DNA from: JARBUG01 sp035628915
GTDB lineage: Bacteria; Bacillota; Sulfobacillia; Symbiobacteriales; Symbiobacteriaceae
Direction of reading: 5' to 3'
Length of the DNA: 64,000 nt
NCBI GenBank assembly: GCA_035628915.1
Contig: DASPIW010000034.1
Span: 47,570 to 111,569, forward strand
Shown: positions 40,990 through 50,542 of the stretch, in pieces
Layout: each line of letters starts with the position of its first letter
Numbering within the stretch: the first letter of the stretch is position 1
Translations under genes and position numbers: made by a program
The notes under the pieces: model-generated
What the model saw: only the letters and a program-made list of their open reading frames with translations
The model's database searches: none
What the model was told of the DNA's origin: nothing

Positions 40990-43900
40990 CTATTCCGTTG
41001 TCACGGCGCCCTCGACCTGCTTGGTGATGGGGAGGATGGCCAGGAACTGCTTCTCGCAATCGACCATGAGGCTCAGCACCTCGCCGGCCTCATCCGAGCG
41101 GCCAGCCCCGAGCAGAACCTGATGATACGTCGACAGCAGCTCGGTCAGATCCTTCTTCCCCTTGGCGCCAATCCGGGAGAGATGCACCTTCGCACCCTTG
41201 GCCAGGCGTCGCCGGATGGCCGCCTCGTCGAGGCCCATCTCAGGCTGCAGCCGGACGTAGACCACGCCGCCCGTCATGCCCGAACAGATCCACGGGCCGG
41301 GGTCGCCCAGGACGACGGCCCGCCCCCGGGTCATGTATTCGAAGGCAAAGCCCTTCAGATTCGCACGGGTGCCGAGCGAACCCAGCCCGTCTTCCAGGGG
41401 CCCCTTCAGGGTCGCACCCAGAATCAGGTCGGCGCCCGACAAGCGGATGCCGCAGCGGGCGTCCGCATCGCCCTGGACCACAAACGTGCCTTCCTGGGCC
41501 CCGTAGGCGAATGACTTGCCCACCGAGCCGCCGATCAGGCCGCCGTAGCGGTTGCGATCTTTCAAGATGATCACCCGACCGCCCAGCATGCCCTTGCCCA
41601 CGCCATCCTGGGCGCCGCCCAGGACCTTCAGGCTGATGCCCCGGGTCGAGAAGGCCGCCAGCCCGTTGCCGGCCACGGAGCCTTCGGTCAGTTCGATCAC
41701 CGCCGCCGGCTGCTCCGGGAGGCCCTGCACCCGGGCCCGGGCGATGTCGCCCGCCAGATGCGTGCCTAAAATCCGGTCGCGGGCCGTCACGCCGGAACGG
41801 ATGAACGCCCCGCGGGCCGCCACCGCCGCAATCTCCCGGGTGAGGTGATTCGGCGCGCACTGCCGGATCGGCGGCCGGTCGGCCCTGATCTCAGACGGCA
41901 GCTCCCAGGCCACAGGCAGAATCAGTTCGGCCAGATCGACCCGCCCGATGCCGCCGACCTGCTCCAGAAGCTCCGCCTTGCCCACCAGATCCTGCGTCCG
42001 GGCGAAGCCCAGCTTCGCCGTGACCCGGCGCACTTCCTCGCCCACGCAGGTGAAGAGATTGACCAGCCGGTCGACCGAATCCTCATACACCCGGGGAATG
42101 AAGGACTTGAGCCCCTTCTCCCGGGCCTCCTCGTGGGTCTCCATCTGCGTGGCGATGCCCACGTGGCACGTATCGAGCTGGCAGCCCCGGCAGATTGTGC
42201 AGCCGATGGCGACCATCGCCATGGTCGCAAAGCCGACCCGGTTGGCGCCGAGGAGCATCAGCTTCACCACGTCGGTGCCCGACTTGATGCCCGAATCGCC
42301 CCAGATCTCAACGCGGTCCCGAATGCCCGCCGCCACCAGCGCCAGGTGCGCTTCCCGCACACCGATTTCGATGGGGAGGCCGGCGTGGCGCAGCGCATGC
42401 TTGCGGGCAGCGCCGGTGCCGCCGTCGTAGCCGCACAGGGCGACAATATCGGCGCCCGACTTCGCGATGCCCACCGCAATGGTGCCGACGCCCGGCACCA
42501 CGGGGATCTTGACGACGATCTTCGCATGCGGGTTGGTGGTCTTCAGCTCTTCCGCCAACTGCGCCAGATCTTCAATCGAGTAGACGTCATGGTTGTTGGA
42601 CGGGGAGATCAGGTCGGTGCCGGCGACGGCGTTGCGGGCCCGGGCGACTTTCGCCGAGACCTTGGAGCCGGGCAGATGTCCGCCTTCGCCGGGCTTGGCG
42701 CCCTGGCCGACCTTGATCTCGATGAAGCGGCTGCCGTTGAGCATTTCGGCGTGGACGCCGAAGCGGCCCGAGGCGACCTGCTGGCCGCGCCACTTGAAAT
42801 ACTTGCCGACCATGTCCGGAATCTCGCCGCCCTCGCCGTTCATGCAGACGATATCCAGCCGCTTGGCGGCTTCGGCGTATGCCCGGAAGGCGATCTCGCT
42901 CTGGGAGCCGAAGGACATGCCGGAGATGGTGATGGGGTACTGATAATCTTCGATGGTCACATCGACCGAATCGGGCGCCACGGGCGGCGCCGCATGCCGG
43001 AAATCGAGCAGGTGCCGCAGCGATACGGGCATCTCCTTCTCCTGCACGTGCAGCCGCTTCAAATAATCGTCGTACTTGGCCGGTGAGATGCCCGCATCCG
43101 CCACCGCCTTCCAGAGGCGGGGCCAGAAGTGGACGCTCTTGGCCAGTTCGCCCTTGCCTTCGCCCCGGGCAACCCGGTAGCGCTCGCCGGCGTCGGCCTT
43201 GAGACGTGCCAGCGAGAGGCCGGCGGTATCAGAGCCGCAATAGCCTTCGCAGTCGAAGAACTTGGCGACTTCGCGCTTCAGGCCGATGTGGCTGTAGCAG
43301 CGGGCGTAGCCCCGCAGCTCGTGAATGCCGATGGTGGAGATCACTTTCTCCAGACCCTTGTGCAGGGCGCCGACCACGTTCTCCAGCCCTTCCCGGGCGG
43401 TGACGCCTTCCCCGGCAGCCACTTCGAGCAGCAGGTACGGGTTGACGGCGTCTGCCCCCATGCCGATGGCCAGGGCGACATCGTGCAGCGAGCGCAGGGC
43501 GCCGGAGCGGAGCACCAGCGAGCAGCGGCGCCGCAGGTTAGTCGCCCCTTCGGGCAGCACCGCCTGCTTGAGCGCCTGATCGACCACCGACAGGATCAGA
43601 TGGGGATCGATAAAGAGGTTCCCCTCTTCAAAGGCGAGCGCATCGTCGATGACCAGCAACTGCGCGCCCTCGCTCACGGCCGACACGGCGTGCCGGGCGA
43701 TGCGGGAGAGCGCCTGCGCCAGCGACTCGGTGGGGGCAAAGGTCGTATGGATGCGGCGAATCACGCCGGGGTCGTCGCCGGCGCCGCTGAGCGGGTCGAA
43801 CTCCGCCAACAGGTCTTCCAGCAGATACGTGCCCGCGGCCCGGGCCAGATCCCGGTACTCGCCCATCGCGATGGCCACGTCGGTGCGGTGGCCGCCCAGG

Positions 43901-45666
43901 ACCACGGGGAGCCGCAGCTCCACCCGCACCGCCGACAGGGGCGAACGGTCGGTCCAGCCCGGCAGCATGGCTACGGGCGGGCGGGCGCCCAGCACCGTGC
44001 GGGTCGAGAAATGCTCGATTTCGCGCTCACGGTCGACCGCCGGGTTGGTCACCACGGCGACCGATTCCTTAAAGTAGTCGGACAGATTATGCCGCTGCTC
44101 GTTCAGGCAGGCCAGGGGACCGTCGTAGCCGAGGGAGCCGATGGGCTCGGCGCCGCTGGCGGCAATGGCGCGCACCTGCTGCAGGTCCTCGCCGCTCCAG
44201 CCCATGGCCGAGAGCAGCCGCTCCTGCGCGATCTCCATTGCCCGGGCCTGGCGGTAGCTCACCCGGTAAGCTCCGGTGTTGGCGCCGGCCAGCTGCAGGG
44301 GCAGCGAATGGCCGTGCGGCCCGCCGACCACGATGTGGCGCCGGTAATCCTTCGGCACCGGGAACCGGTTGCGGGAGAACTGCAGCACCCGCCGCTGCAG
44401 ATCGGTGTACGAAAGCAGCTCGGGCTGCAGGCCGACCCGCAGCAGCACGCCGACTTTTTCGCCCGGCGCCAGGGGGTGCGGATCCCGTACCATCTCACCA
44501 ATCGAGACGATGCCCTGCTCTGAGGAGAAGAAATAGGTGTCGGCGGTCTCGATCTGCCAGAAGGGGCGCAGGCCCATCGCGTCCACCGATGCAACCAGAT
44601 AGTCGCCGCTGCGGGCGGCGATGGCTGCCGGCCCCTGGGCGTAAGGGCCCCAGGCCTGCCGGTAGTACATGTACAGGTCCTGAAGTTCCGCGGGCATGCC
44701 CTTGATCTCGCCGATAATCGGCGGGAAGATCATCTCCATGGCCTCAAAGAGCGTAATGCCGAACTGGTGGATGAGGCCGTCGAGCGTGCGGTTCAGATCC
44801 TGCGAGTCGGAGCCGCCCTTCGTGAGCGGAATGCCGAGCTGCCGGGCCTGCTCGCGCAGCTGGCGGATGGTGTTGATTTCGCCATTGTGGCCCAGGACGG
44901 AGAACGGCTGCACCCGCTCGAAAATGGTCGATGTATTGGTGCTGTACCGATTGTGGCCGATGGCCATGCGGCTTTCGAGGCGAGTGTCACGCAGGTCCGG
45001 GTAATAGGCCGCGAGGACGCGGGCGTCGCCGCGGACTTTATAGACGACCGTGTCGGCCGAGAAAGAGAGCACGTGCAGCTCTGTCTCGTCCTCCAGGGCG
45101 ATGCACATGCGGTAGCAGGCCTTGTTGACGGCAGCCAGGTCGTCGCCCGGCGCCAGGCAGGCCACCTGCCAGAACTCGGGCTCGTCATGCTGGCCGCGGG
45201 GACCCAGGGCTTCGGTGTTTACGACACCGCTGCGCTGCAGCAGCACCTCGAAGCCTTCGATCTCCAGGCGGCTCAGGATCTGCTCTTTGAGCGTCTTGGC
45301 CCAGTAGGCCTCAGTTCGGGGAATGAAGAAGTGGCCCACGGCAAAGCGGGGGTGCTGCGCGTAAAGGGGATCCTGTCCGGCCTCGCCAAGCAGGACGCCC
45401 CAGAAGCCCCGGGGCAGGTCGATTTGCAGGCCGCAGCCGTCGCCTTCGCCGTCGACGTCGCCGGACCGGTGGACCATTTTCGCCAGCGCTTCGAGGGAGT
45501 CTATGACCATCTGATGGGACGGGACACCGTCTTTGCGTGCGGCAGCCATGAGCGCACATGCATCGTGCTCATGGCGGTTCAGGTACTCCCGTATCTCCCG
45601 CTCGGAGCGAATACGGTGGGTCCTGGTCCCCAGCAGGGACCCTCCGTTCCCCTTTGTCTCATCCAT
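40990..45666 (-). CDS. gltB: Glutamate synthase large subunit
   Basis: 1558 residues. Combines glutamine hydrolysis with reductive amination of 2-oxoglutarate. The class-II amidotransferase domain should start at Cys37 after propeptide removal (HEHDACALM; the usual CGVG is CALM here). The central and FMN domains follow, with the FMN-binding LCGYDGGTGAARKHA (~1080) and the 3Fe-4S cysteines in GCTICRGCQLDTCHVG (~1160). The GXGXG beta-helix occupies the C-terminus. It stands alone; the small subunit (gltD) is not in the window. ATG or GTG start near GGGGGGACC. A consensus sigma-A promoter lies about 140 bp upstream. Confidence 0.96.
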   Translation of the reverse strand: MDETKGNGGSLLGTRTHRIRSEREIREYLNRHEHDACALMAAARKDGVPSHQMVIDSLEALAKMVHRSGDVDGEGDGCGLQIDLPRGFWGVLLGEAGQDPLYAQHPRFAVGHFFIPRTEAYWAKTLKEQILSRLEIEGFEVLLQRSGVVNTEALGPRGQHDEPEFWQVACLAPGDDLAAVNKACYRMCIALEDETELHVLSFSADTVVYKVRGDARVLAAYYPDLRDTRLESRMAIGHNRYSTNTSTIFERVQPFSVLGHNGEINTIRQLREQARQLGIPLTKGGSDSQDLNRTLDGLIHQFGITLFEAMEMIFPPIIGEIKGMPAELQDLYMYYRQAWGPYAQGPAAIAARSGDYLVASVDAMGLRPFWQIETADTYFFSSEQGIVSIGEMVRDPHPLAPGEKVGVLLRVGLQPELLSYTDLQRRVLQFSRNRFPVPKDYRRHIVVGGPHGHSLPLQLAGANTGAYRVSYRQARAMEIAQERLLSAMGWSGEDLQQVRAIAASGAEPIGSLGYDGPLACLNEQRHNLSDYFKESVAVVTNPAVDREREIEHFSTRTVLGARPPVAMLPGWTDRSPLSAVRVELRLPVVLGGHRTDVAIAMGEYRDLARAAGTYLLEDLLAEFDPLSGAGDDPGVIRRIHTTFAPTESLAQALSRIARHAVSAVSEGAQLLVIDDALAFEEGNLFIDPHLILSVVDQALKQAVLPEGATNLRRRCSLVLRSGALRSLHDVALAIGMGADAVNPYLLLEVAAGEGVTAREGLENVVGALHKGLEKVISTIGIHELRGYARCYSHIGLKREVAKFFDCEGYCGSDTAGLSLARLKADAGERYRVARGEGKGELAKSVHFWPRLWKAVADAGISPAKYDDYLKRLHVQEKEMPVSLRHLLDFRHAAPPVAPDSVDVTIEDYQYPITISGMSFGSQSEIAFRAYAEAAKRLDIVCMNGEGGEIPDMVGKYFKWRGQQVASGRFGVHAEMLNGSRFIEIKVGQGAKPGEGGHLPGSKVSAKVARARNAVAGTDLISPSNNHDVYSIEDLAQLAEELKTTNPHAKIVVKIPVVPGVGTIAVGIAKSGADIVALCGYDGGTGAARKHALRHAGLPIEIGVREAHLALVAAGIRDRVEIWGDSGIKSGTDVVKLMLLGANRVGFATMAMVAIGCTICRGCQLDTCHVGIATQMETHEEAREKGLKSFIPRVYEDSVDRLVNLFTCVGEEVRRVTAKLGFARTQDLVGKAELLEQVGGIGRVDLAELILPVAWELPSEIRADRPPIRQCAPNHLTREIAAVAARGAFIRSGVTARDRILGTHLAGDIARARVQGLPEQPAAVIELTEGSVAGNGLAAFSTRGISLKVLGGAQDGVGKGMLGGRVIILKDRNRYGGLIGGSVGKSFAYGAQEGTFVVQGDADARCGIRLSGADLILGATLKGPLEDGLGSLGTRANLKGFAFEYMTRGRAVVLGDPGPWICSGMTGGVVYVRLQPEMGLDEAAIRRRLAKGAKVHLSRIGAKGKKDLTELLSTYHQVLLGAGRSDEAGEVLSLMVDCEKQFLAILPITKQVEGAVTTE

Positions 45667-45732
45667 AAGACGGTCCCCCCTTTGTGCATATTTATCCAGC
45701 GCTGTCCGGCACCACCGGGATGGTCAGTCTAT

Positions 45733-45752
45733 GGCGTACCCCGGCAAAAGGG
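45733..45752 (-). promoter_or_regulatory. Leader hairpin of gltB
   Basis: In the roughly 135-base gltB leader, GTACCC and GGGTAC (about 45733-45752) form a 6-bp stem around an 8-base loop, preceded on the minus strand by CTCCTTTTTTG. The T-run sits before this hairpin and after a GC-rich GAGCCGGGCTC, so an attenuator is conceivable. No known riboswitch was recognised. Confidence 0.35.
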
Positions 45753-45807
45753 TACAAAAAAGGAGCCCGGCTCGCCGACCGCGCTATCGCTGATATGGTT
45801 TGTACGG

Positions 45808-45836
45808 AGTATACTGTAAGACTAATAAACTGTCAA
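45808..45836 (-). promoter_or_regulatory. Sigma-A promoter of gltB
   Basis: Minus strand TTGACA (45836-45831), 17-bp spacer, TATACT (45813-45808): consensus -35 and near-consensus -10 at ideal spacing in locally AT-rich DNA. Confidence 0.88.
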
Positions 45837-45947
45837 TTGGGGATGGCAGGGTTGGTGGGACTTTGTTAATCCGAAATACAAAAGAGTATGATCACAAATT
45901 CCTATCAGCCTCCCCTTTATCATCCATTTGGAGGAGCCATTCTACGA

Positions 45948-46673
45948 TCAATGACGGAGCAGCGTAAGGAACTCCTTGTTGCCTTCGGTTCCAAGGACCG
46001 GCGATTCCATCGGAATGGCTGCCTTCAGCCCGAGGAGCGCAGCCGACTCCAAAACCCTATCAATTGCAAGGCGATGCTGTCGCGGATCCCTGACAATGCC
46101 CTTCTTGCCCACGGCGCCCGGACCCACTTCGAATTGCGGTTTGATCAGGATGATGATGCGCCCCGCGGGCGCCACCAGGCGCGCCACCGCCGGCAGCACT
46201 TTTGTCAAAGAAATAAATGAGACGTCGACGGAAGCGAGCGACGGCTGCTCGGGCAAGTTCAGCACGGTGCGGATGTCGGTTCCTTCCATGTTCACGACCC
46301 GCGGGTCACGCCGCAGGTCCGGGTGAAGTTGGTCGCGGCCGACGTCAAGGGCGTAGACGAGGCGTGCGCCCCGCCGCAGCAGGCAGTCGGTGAAGCCGCC
46401 CGTGGAGGCGCCCACGTCCAGGCAGACCAGCCCGGCGGGGTCGATGCCGAAGTGGTCGAGCGCGCCTTCGAGCTTCAGCCCGCCCCGACCCACATACCCG
46501 ATGGGATCGCCCGTCACTTCCAGGCGGTCGGCTTCGCTGACTTTGAAGCTGGCCTTGACGCCCGGCTTTCCGTTGACGAGGACCATCCCGGCGGTGATCG
46601 CTTCCTGGGCCCGCTCGCGCGATGGCGCCAGTCCGCGCTGCACCAGGGCCACGTCAAGCCTTGTCTCGTTCAC
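45948..46673 (-). CDS. tlyA: TlyA-family rRNA methyltransferase
   Basis: 241 residues. N-terminal S4 RNA-binding domain (RLDVALVQRGLAPSRERAQEAITAGMVLVNG, 5-35) followed by an FtsJ/RrmJ-like SAM methyltransferase fold with CLDVGASTGGFTDCLLRRGA (about 83-102), the D of VDVSFISL (~150) and LIKPQFEVGP. TlyA adds 2'-O-methyl groups to rRNA; in Bacillus the orthologue (yqxC) sits next to ahrC. Here argR is 14 kb away, beyond the inserted gltB/regulator block. It is divergent from the regulator at 46828. Confidence 0.94.
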   Translation of the reverse strand: MNETRLDVALVQRGLAPSRERAQEAITAGMVLVNGKPGVKASFKVSEADRLEVTGDPIGYVGRGGLKLEGALDHFGIDPAGLVCLDVGASTGGFTDCLLRRGARLVYALDVGRDQLHPDLRRDPRVVNMEGTDIRTVLNLPEQPSLASVDVSFISLTKVLPAVARLVAPAGRIIILIKPQFEVGPGAVGKKGIVRDPRQHRLAIDRVLESAALLGLKAAIPMESPVLGTEGNKEFLTLLRH

Positions 46674-46827
46674 TGCGTATCCCTCCAGTGTTCAGTCTGC
46701 CCCATTCGACATGAGCGGGGCGGCGCCCTTCCGCGTGGCGGGCGGGGTTATTGCGGGTTACGAAAGAAGGAAGATTCGTCCATGCGCCGTATTCACACGG
46801 AAAAGGCCTCCTGCAGGGGGAGTGGCG

Positions 46828-49485
46828 ATGATCCGCATCTTTCGCAGCAAGTTGGCGCCCCCGGCTGACCGCGGGTACCTGCCCCGGCCCCGGCTGCTTG
46901 CCGCCGACGCCGGCGCCCGGCTCCTGGTAGCCCAGGCCCCTGCGGGCGCAGGAAAGACGGTCTTTCTCGGTCAGTGGCTGCAGGCCTGGGGCGGCCCGTT
47001 CGTTTACTATGAATTGGACGAGCAGGACCGGGACGGCGCCGCCTTTGCCGCTCACCTGCGGTCCGGGCTGCGGACGGTCTGGGACGGCTGGGCTCCCCCC
47101 GAGTTTAGCGACCCGACGGAACTGGCTGTGGAGTTGGTCAGCGAGGCGGGCGCCCGCCCGGACCTCGCCCTGGTGCTGGACGGGCTGGAGCAGGCCTTTG
47201 GGCAGCCCTACCTGGCCGACTTCCTGGCGGTGCTGCTCCGGTATGCGCCGCCCACCCTTATTGTGGCGCTGGCCACCCGGGCGCCCCTCCCGGTCGATCC
47301 GGAAACGGCCCGCCACGGTCTACGGCGCATCCTGGCGCCCGAACTGGCCTTCACGCGGGAGGAAGCCGCCGCCCTGCTGGGCCCAGGCGGCTGGGAAGAA
47401 TGCCACAGCGCCTGCGGCGGGCTGCCGTTGGCGCTCAGCCTCTGGCAGCAGGCGCCGGCCGGCTGGCGGGAGGCCGCAGCCGCTCGAATGATCGCAGCCA
47501 TGCCGCCGCACATGGCGCCGGACGCCATGCAGGCCCTGGTTACCGAATGGCTGGGGGGCGGTCTCACGCTGCAGTCGTTTTCGCACCAGGTCTCCTGCGC
47601 TCAGCCGGGCGCCGACCGGCTCTGGCGGGAAGTAGATGAAGCGCGCAAGGCTTCCGCCTTCGATCCCCGGGCGGCCCTCACCCGGGTGCAGGCCCTGTGG
47701 GACGCCGTCCGGGGCCGCGGCGACCGCGCCCTGGCGGGGCCGGTAGCCCTGCTCGTGGGCGAAACGCATTACATACTGGGCGAGTTCGGCGATGCCATGG
47801 AATGGTACCACCGGGCGTTCCAGGCCGATCCGCAGTTGGAGCTCTACAGCGGCCATAGCATGGTACTGCTCCTGCGCGATCAGGGCCATCTTGACGAAGC
47901 CGAAGCGCTGGCCCGCCGGTGCGTGGCGGCCGGCACCCAGCGGGGCGACCTGCAGGCCCTGACCTATGCCCACATGTACTACGGCGCCGTGTGCATGGAG
48001 CTGGGGCGCCTTGACGAAGCCGAGACCGCCTACCTGGAAGCGGAGCGCGCCGGGCGGAAGCTGGCGGGCGAGCCGCTGCTGGGCACGCTGGCGATCATCC
48101 ACCGGGCGATGTTGGAGGGGCTGCGGGGGAATATGACCGCGTTTAGGCAGCTGGCCGAGGAGGCATACGGCATCGTGCGGGGCCGCTGGCCGTACGCTGA
48201 GGCGATGTGCGGCCATGTCCTGGCCGTCGGGCTGCTGCTCTGGGGCGAGAAGGCGGCGGCTGAGCGCCTGCTGCACCAGTCCCTGCAGGCCCTGCGGCGC
48301 TTCCAGTCCAAGTGGCATCTGCATGTGGCACTCGCCTGCCTGGCCCGGCTGGAGTGGTCGGATGAGCGCACGGATGCGGCCCGCGCCCACTTTGACGAGG
48401 CGCTGGCCCTGGCTGCGCGCGAAGGGTACGTTCAATACCTGCAGACGCCCCGGGCCCGGACGCTGCCGCTGCTGCTGGACGCCCTGCAGCGGGGGTCGGA
48501 GCCGGCCATGTGCCAGGAACTGCTGGCCCGCATGGGCGAGCGGGCTTTGCCTGATCTGCTGGAGCTGGCCGCCCAGCCGGAAGCCGCTGGCAGGCGGGCA
48601 GCCGTCTATCCACTCGCGGCCGTGGGCGGCGAGCAGGCGCTGGCGGCCATCCGGCGGCTGGCTCACGACCCGGAGGAGGGCGTGCGGGATGCGGCCCTGC
48701 TGGCGCTGCAGTCGCTGGAGGCGGGCCGTGCGGCCCCGGCGGCGGGGCCGGTGCCCAGCACCGGAACGGCGGGCGCCCCACGCCTCTCCGTCGCACTCCT
48801 GGGCCCCATGGAAGTCCACGTGGAAGGCCGCACCGTATCAGGCTGGCGGACGGCCAAGGCCCGCGACCTGCTGGCTTTCCTCATCCTCAGCGGCGACCGG
48901 CCCGTCAGCCGGGATCAGATCATCGAAGCCCTCTGGCCGGAGACGGAGCCGGACGCCGGCACGTCCGCCCTGCACACGGCCCTCTACCACCTCCGGCGGG
49001 CGCTGGGGCCGGGCGCCGATACCATGGTCTCGTTCGCCGGCGGCGCCTACCGCTTCGACCGGGACGGCGCCGACCTTGATCTGGAGCAATTCCACCGCCT
49101 GACCGCCGCCCCTGACAACCCGGAAGGATGGCGCACTGCCATCGCTCTCTATCGGGGCGATCTGCTGGAAGGCCTTGACTACCCCTGGTGCGAAGGGCCC
49201 CGCGCCCGGGCCCGCAGCCTCTACCTGGACACCCTGCGCCGCCGCAGCGAGCATCTGCGCCAGGCGGGGCGCTGGGGCGAGGCGACACACGTCCTGCAGC
49301 TGCTGGTCCAGGTAGACCCGCTGGCCGAGGACGGCCACCAGATGCTGATGGAGTGCTACGCCGGTCTGGGAAACCGCAGCGCGGCCCTGCAGCAATACCG
49401 GACGCTGGTGCGGCTGCTTGATGATGAGCTCGGGCTGGCACCCTCCGTCCGGGCCCAGGAACTGTACAAGCGCCTGCTTGACTAA
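46828..49485 (+). CDS. MalT/SARP-type transcriptional regulator, copy 2
   Basis: 885 residues, colinear with copy 1. Walker A VAQAPAGAGKTVFLGQW; TPR region; HEAT-like RRLAHDPEEGVRDAALLALQSLE; winged helix LLGPMEVHVEGRTVSGWRTAKARDLLAFLI; BTAD domain ending AQELYKRLLD. The DNA-binding halves are very similar (RTAKARDLLAFLILSGDRP against RTTKARDLLAFLLIGGDRP), so both may recognise related sites, while the ATPase/TPR sensor halves differ more. ATG at 46828 after GGGGGAG; the longer frame upstream overlaps tlyA. A strong hairpin follows. Confidence 0.9.
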   Translation: MIRIFRSKLAPPADRGYLPRPRLLAADAGARLLVAQAPAGAGKTVFLGQWLQAWGGPFVYYELDEQDRDGAAFAAHLRSGLRTVWDGWAPPEFSDPTELAVELVSEAGARPDLALVLDGLEQAFGQPYLADFLAVLLRYAPPTLIVALATRAPLPVDPETARHGLRRILAPELAFTREEAAALLGPGGWEECHSACGGLPLALSLWQQAPAGWREAAAARMIAAMPPHMAPDAMQALVTEWLGGGLTLQSFSHQVSCAQPGADRLWREVDEARKASAFDPRAALTRVQALWDAVRGRGDRALAGPVALLVGETHYILGEFGDAMEWYHRAFQADPQLELYSGHSMVLLLRDQGHLDEAEALARRCVAAGTQRGDLQALTYAHMYYGAVCMELGRLDEAETAYLEAERAGRKLAGEPLLGTLAIIHRAMLEGLRGNMTAFRQLAEEAYGIVRGRWPYAEAMCGHVLAVGLLLWGEKAAAERLLHQSLQALRRFQSKWHLHVALACLARLEWSDERTDAARAHFDEALALAAREGYVQYLQTPRARTLPLLLDALQRGSEPAMCQELLARMGERALPDLLELAAQPEAAGRRAAVYPLAAVGGEQALAAIRRLAHDPEEGVRDAALLALQSLEAGRAAPAAGPVPSTGTAGAPRLSVALLGPMEVHVEGRTVSGWRTAKARDLLAFLILSGDRPVSRDQIIEALWPETEPDAGTSALHTALYHLRRALGPGADTMVSFAGGAYRFDRDGADLDLEQFHRLTAAPDNPEGWRTAIALYRGDLLEGLDYPWCEGPRARARSLYLDTLRRRSEHLRQAGRWGEATHVLQLLVQVDPLAEDGHQMLMECYAGLGNRSAALQQYRTLVRLLDDELGLAPSVRAQELYKRLLD

Positions 49486-49489
49486 AGAA

Positions 49490-49524
49490 GGACCCCGGCG
49501 CCGTGCCACTGGCTGCCGGGGTCC
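49490..49524 (+). terminator. Terminator of regulator copy 2
   Basis: Perfect 10-bp stem GGACCCCGGC / GCCGGGGTCC with a 15-base loop, 4 bp past the stop. No T-run. Confidence 0.6.
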
Positions 49525-49648
49525 GCCGCGTCCATCGACTGTATAGAGGCTGTTAAGAGATTGACGGTCTTTTTGTCAAGAGGCGGGTGCGATGATGGTC
49601 CCGGAGGCGGGCGACAAACCGCAAGCAAATCAAAAGGGAGAGATCGAC

Positions 49649-49993
49649 ATGATGGTTCGCATTCTTATCGGTGCTTTTCTAGTTTCCCATGGACTCGTCC
49701 ATCTGGCGCTGAAAGTCACCAACTCGTGGGTGGCCGGTGCGCTGGGCATCTCGATGGAGAGCCTGGCCTCGGTCGCAAAGGTGGCCGGACAGGTCTCGAT
49801 GGCGGCGTTTATTCTCGTTGGTCTCGGCTTTTTCGGCGTACCGGTCCTCAGCGGCGGACTGCTCAAGGTGCTGGTGGTCATTGCGGCGGCGGCCTCCCTG
49901 CTCTTCTCGGTCATCGCCGTCAATAACGTCTGGATTATCGCCCCGCTGGCGATCAACGTCGGCGCCGTGGCCTATGTTTTCATGCGGCGGTGA
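49649..49993 (+). CDS. Small four-helix membrane protein
   Basis: 114 residues, almost entirely hydrophobic, with about four helices (IGAFLVSHGLVHLAL; AGQVSMAAFILVGLGFFG; LLKVLVVIAAAASLLFSVIAV; IIAPLAINVGAVAYVF). AAAAGGGAGA precedes the ATG. A His in the first helix (SHGLVHLAL) resembles small DoxX-like proteins, but no family was fixed. It is followed after 4 bp by a shortened ABC-ATPase gene, so it might be a remnant partner. Confidence 0.75.
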   Translation: MMVRILIGAFLVSHGLVHLALKVTNSWVAGALGISMESLASVAKVAGQVSMAAFILVGLGFFGVPVLSGGLLKVLVVIAAAASLLFSVIAVNNVWIIAPLAINVGAVAYVFMRR

Positions 49994-49997
49994 TCAC

Positions 49998-50495
49998 ATG
50001 AGACGGCTGATCTTAAAGGCCCGCGGGATCACCCGGGTCTTCCAGGTCGGCGCTGCGGAGGTCCACGCCCTCAGGGGTGTGGACCTGGCCCTGCCCGAAG
50101 GAGACTTCGCGGCCATTCTCGGGCCGCCGGGCGCCGGCAAGAGCACGCTGCTGCGCATTCTGGGGTTCGTCGACAGCCCTACGGCGGGCGATCTCTACTA
50201 CCAGGGGCGGCTGGTCACTTCACTGAGCGACGCCGAGCGGGCTTTGCTCCGGTCGGAAGGCGTCACGCTCGTCACGGCCGAGGCCGAGCAGCGGCTCGCA
50301 CTGTGCGGGGCGCTGGACCGGCGCCCGACGGTCCTGCTGGTAGATGAGCCCGGGGAGCCGGTCGCCGAGCTGCTGAGGGGACTCGTACAGGGCGGCCTGA
50401 CTGTGCTCCTGACCACCGGGGATCCCGAAGTGGCTGCCCGGTGCCTGACCGTCTACCGGATGCGGGATGGAGTTCTCAGACGGCTGGGCAGTTAG
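49998..50495 (+). CDS. Shortened ABC-transporter ATPase lacking its helical domain
   Basis: 165 residues against a usual 220-250. Walker A GPPGAGKSTLL (~38) and Walker B TVLLVDEPGEP (~112) are present. The stretch from the Q-loop to the signature is missing: EGVTLV leads straight into TAEAEQRLALCGALDRRP, which lines up with the sequence around LSGGEQQRVAIARAL but has lost LSGG. It most resembles the MacB/LolD group (DVHALRGVDLALPEGDFAAILG). It cannot form a standard ATP sandwich, so it is probably a decaying or repurposed gene. The frame itself is intact. Confidence 0.8.
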   Translation: MRRLILKARGITRVFQVGAAEVHALRGVDLALPEGDFAAILGPPGAGKSTLLRILGFVDSPTAGDLYYQGRLVTSLSDAERALLRSEGVTLVTAEAEQRLALCGALDRRPTVLLVDEPGEPVAELLRGLVQGGLTVLLTTGDPEVAARCLTVYRMRDGVLRRLGS

Positions 50496-50542
50496 CGGTG
50501 GCGCTTCCCCCTGCTGTTGTGTCGATTTCCGGGTCCCAGGGG

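Noticed and set aside
38205..49485. Composite transposon formed by the twin regulators
   Set aside because: The repeated units are large regulatory genes rather than insertion sequences; no transposase or terminal repeats found.
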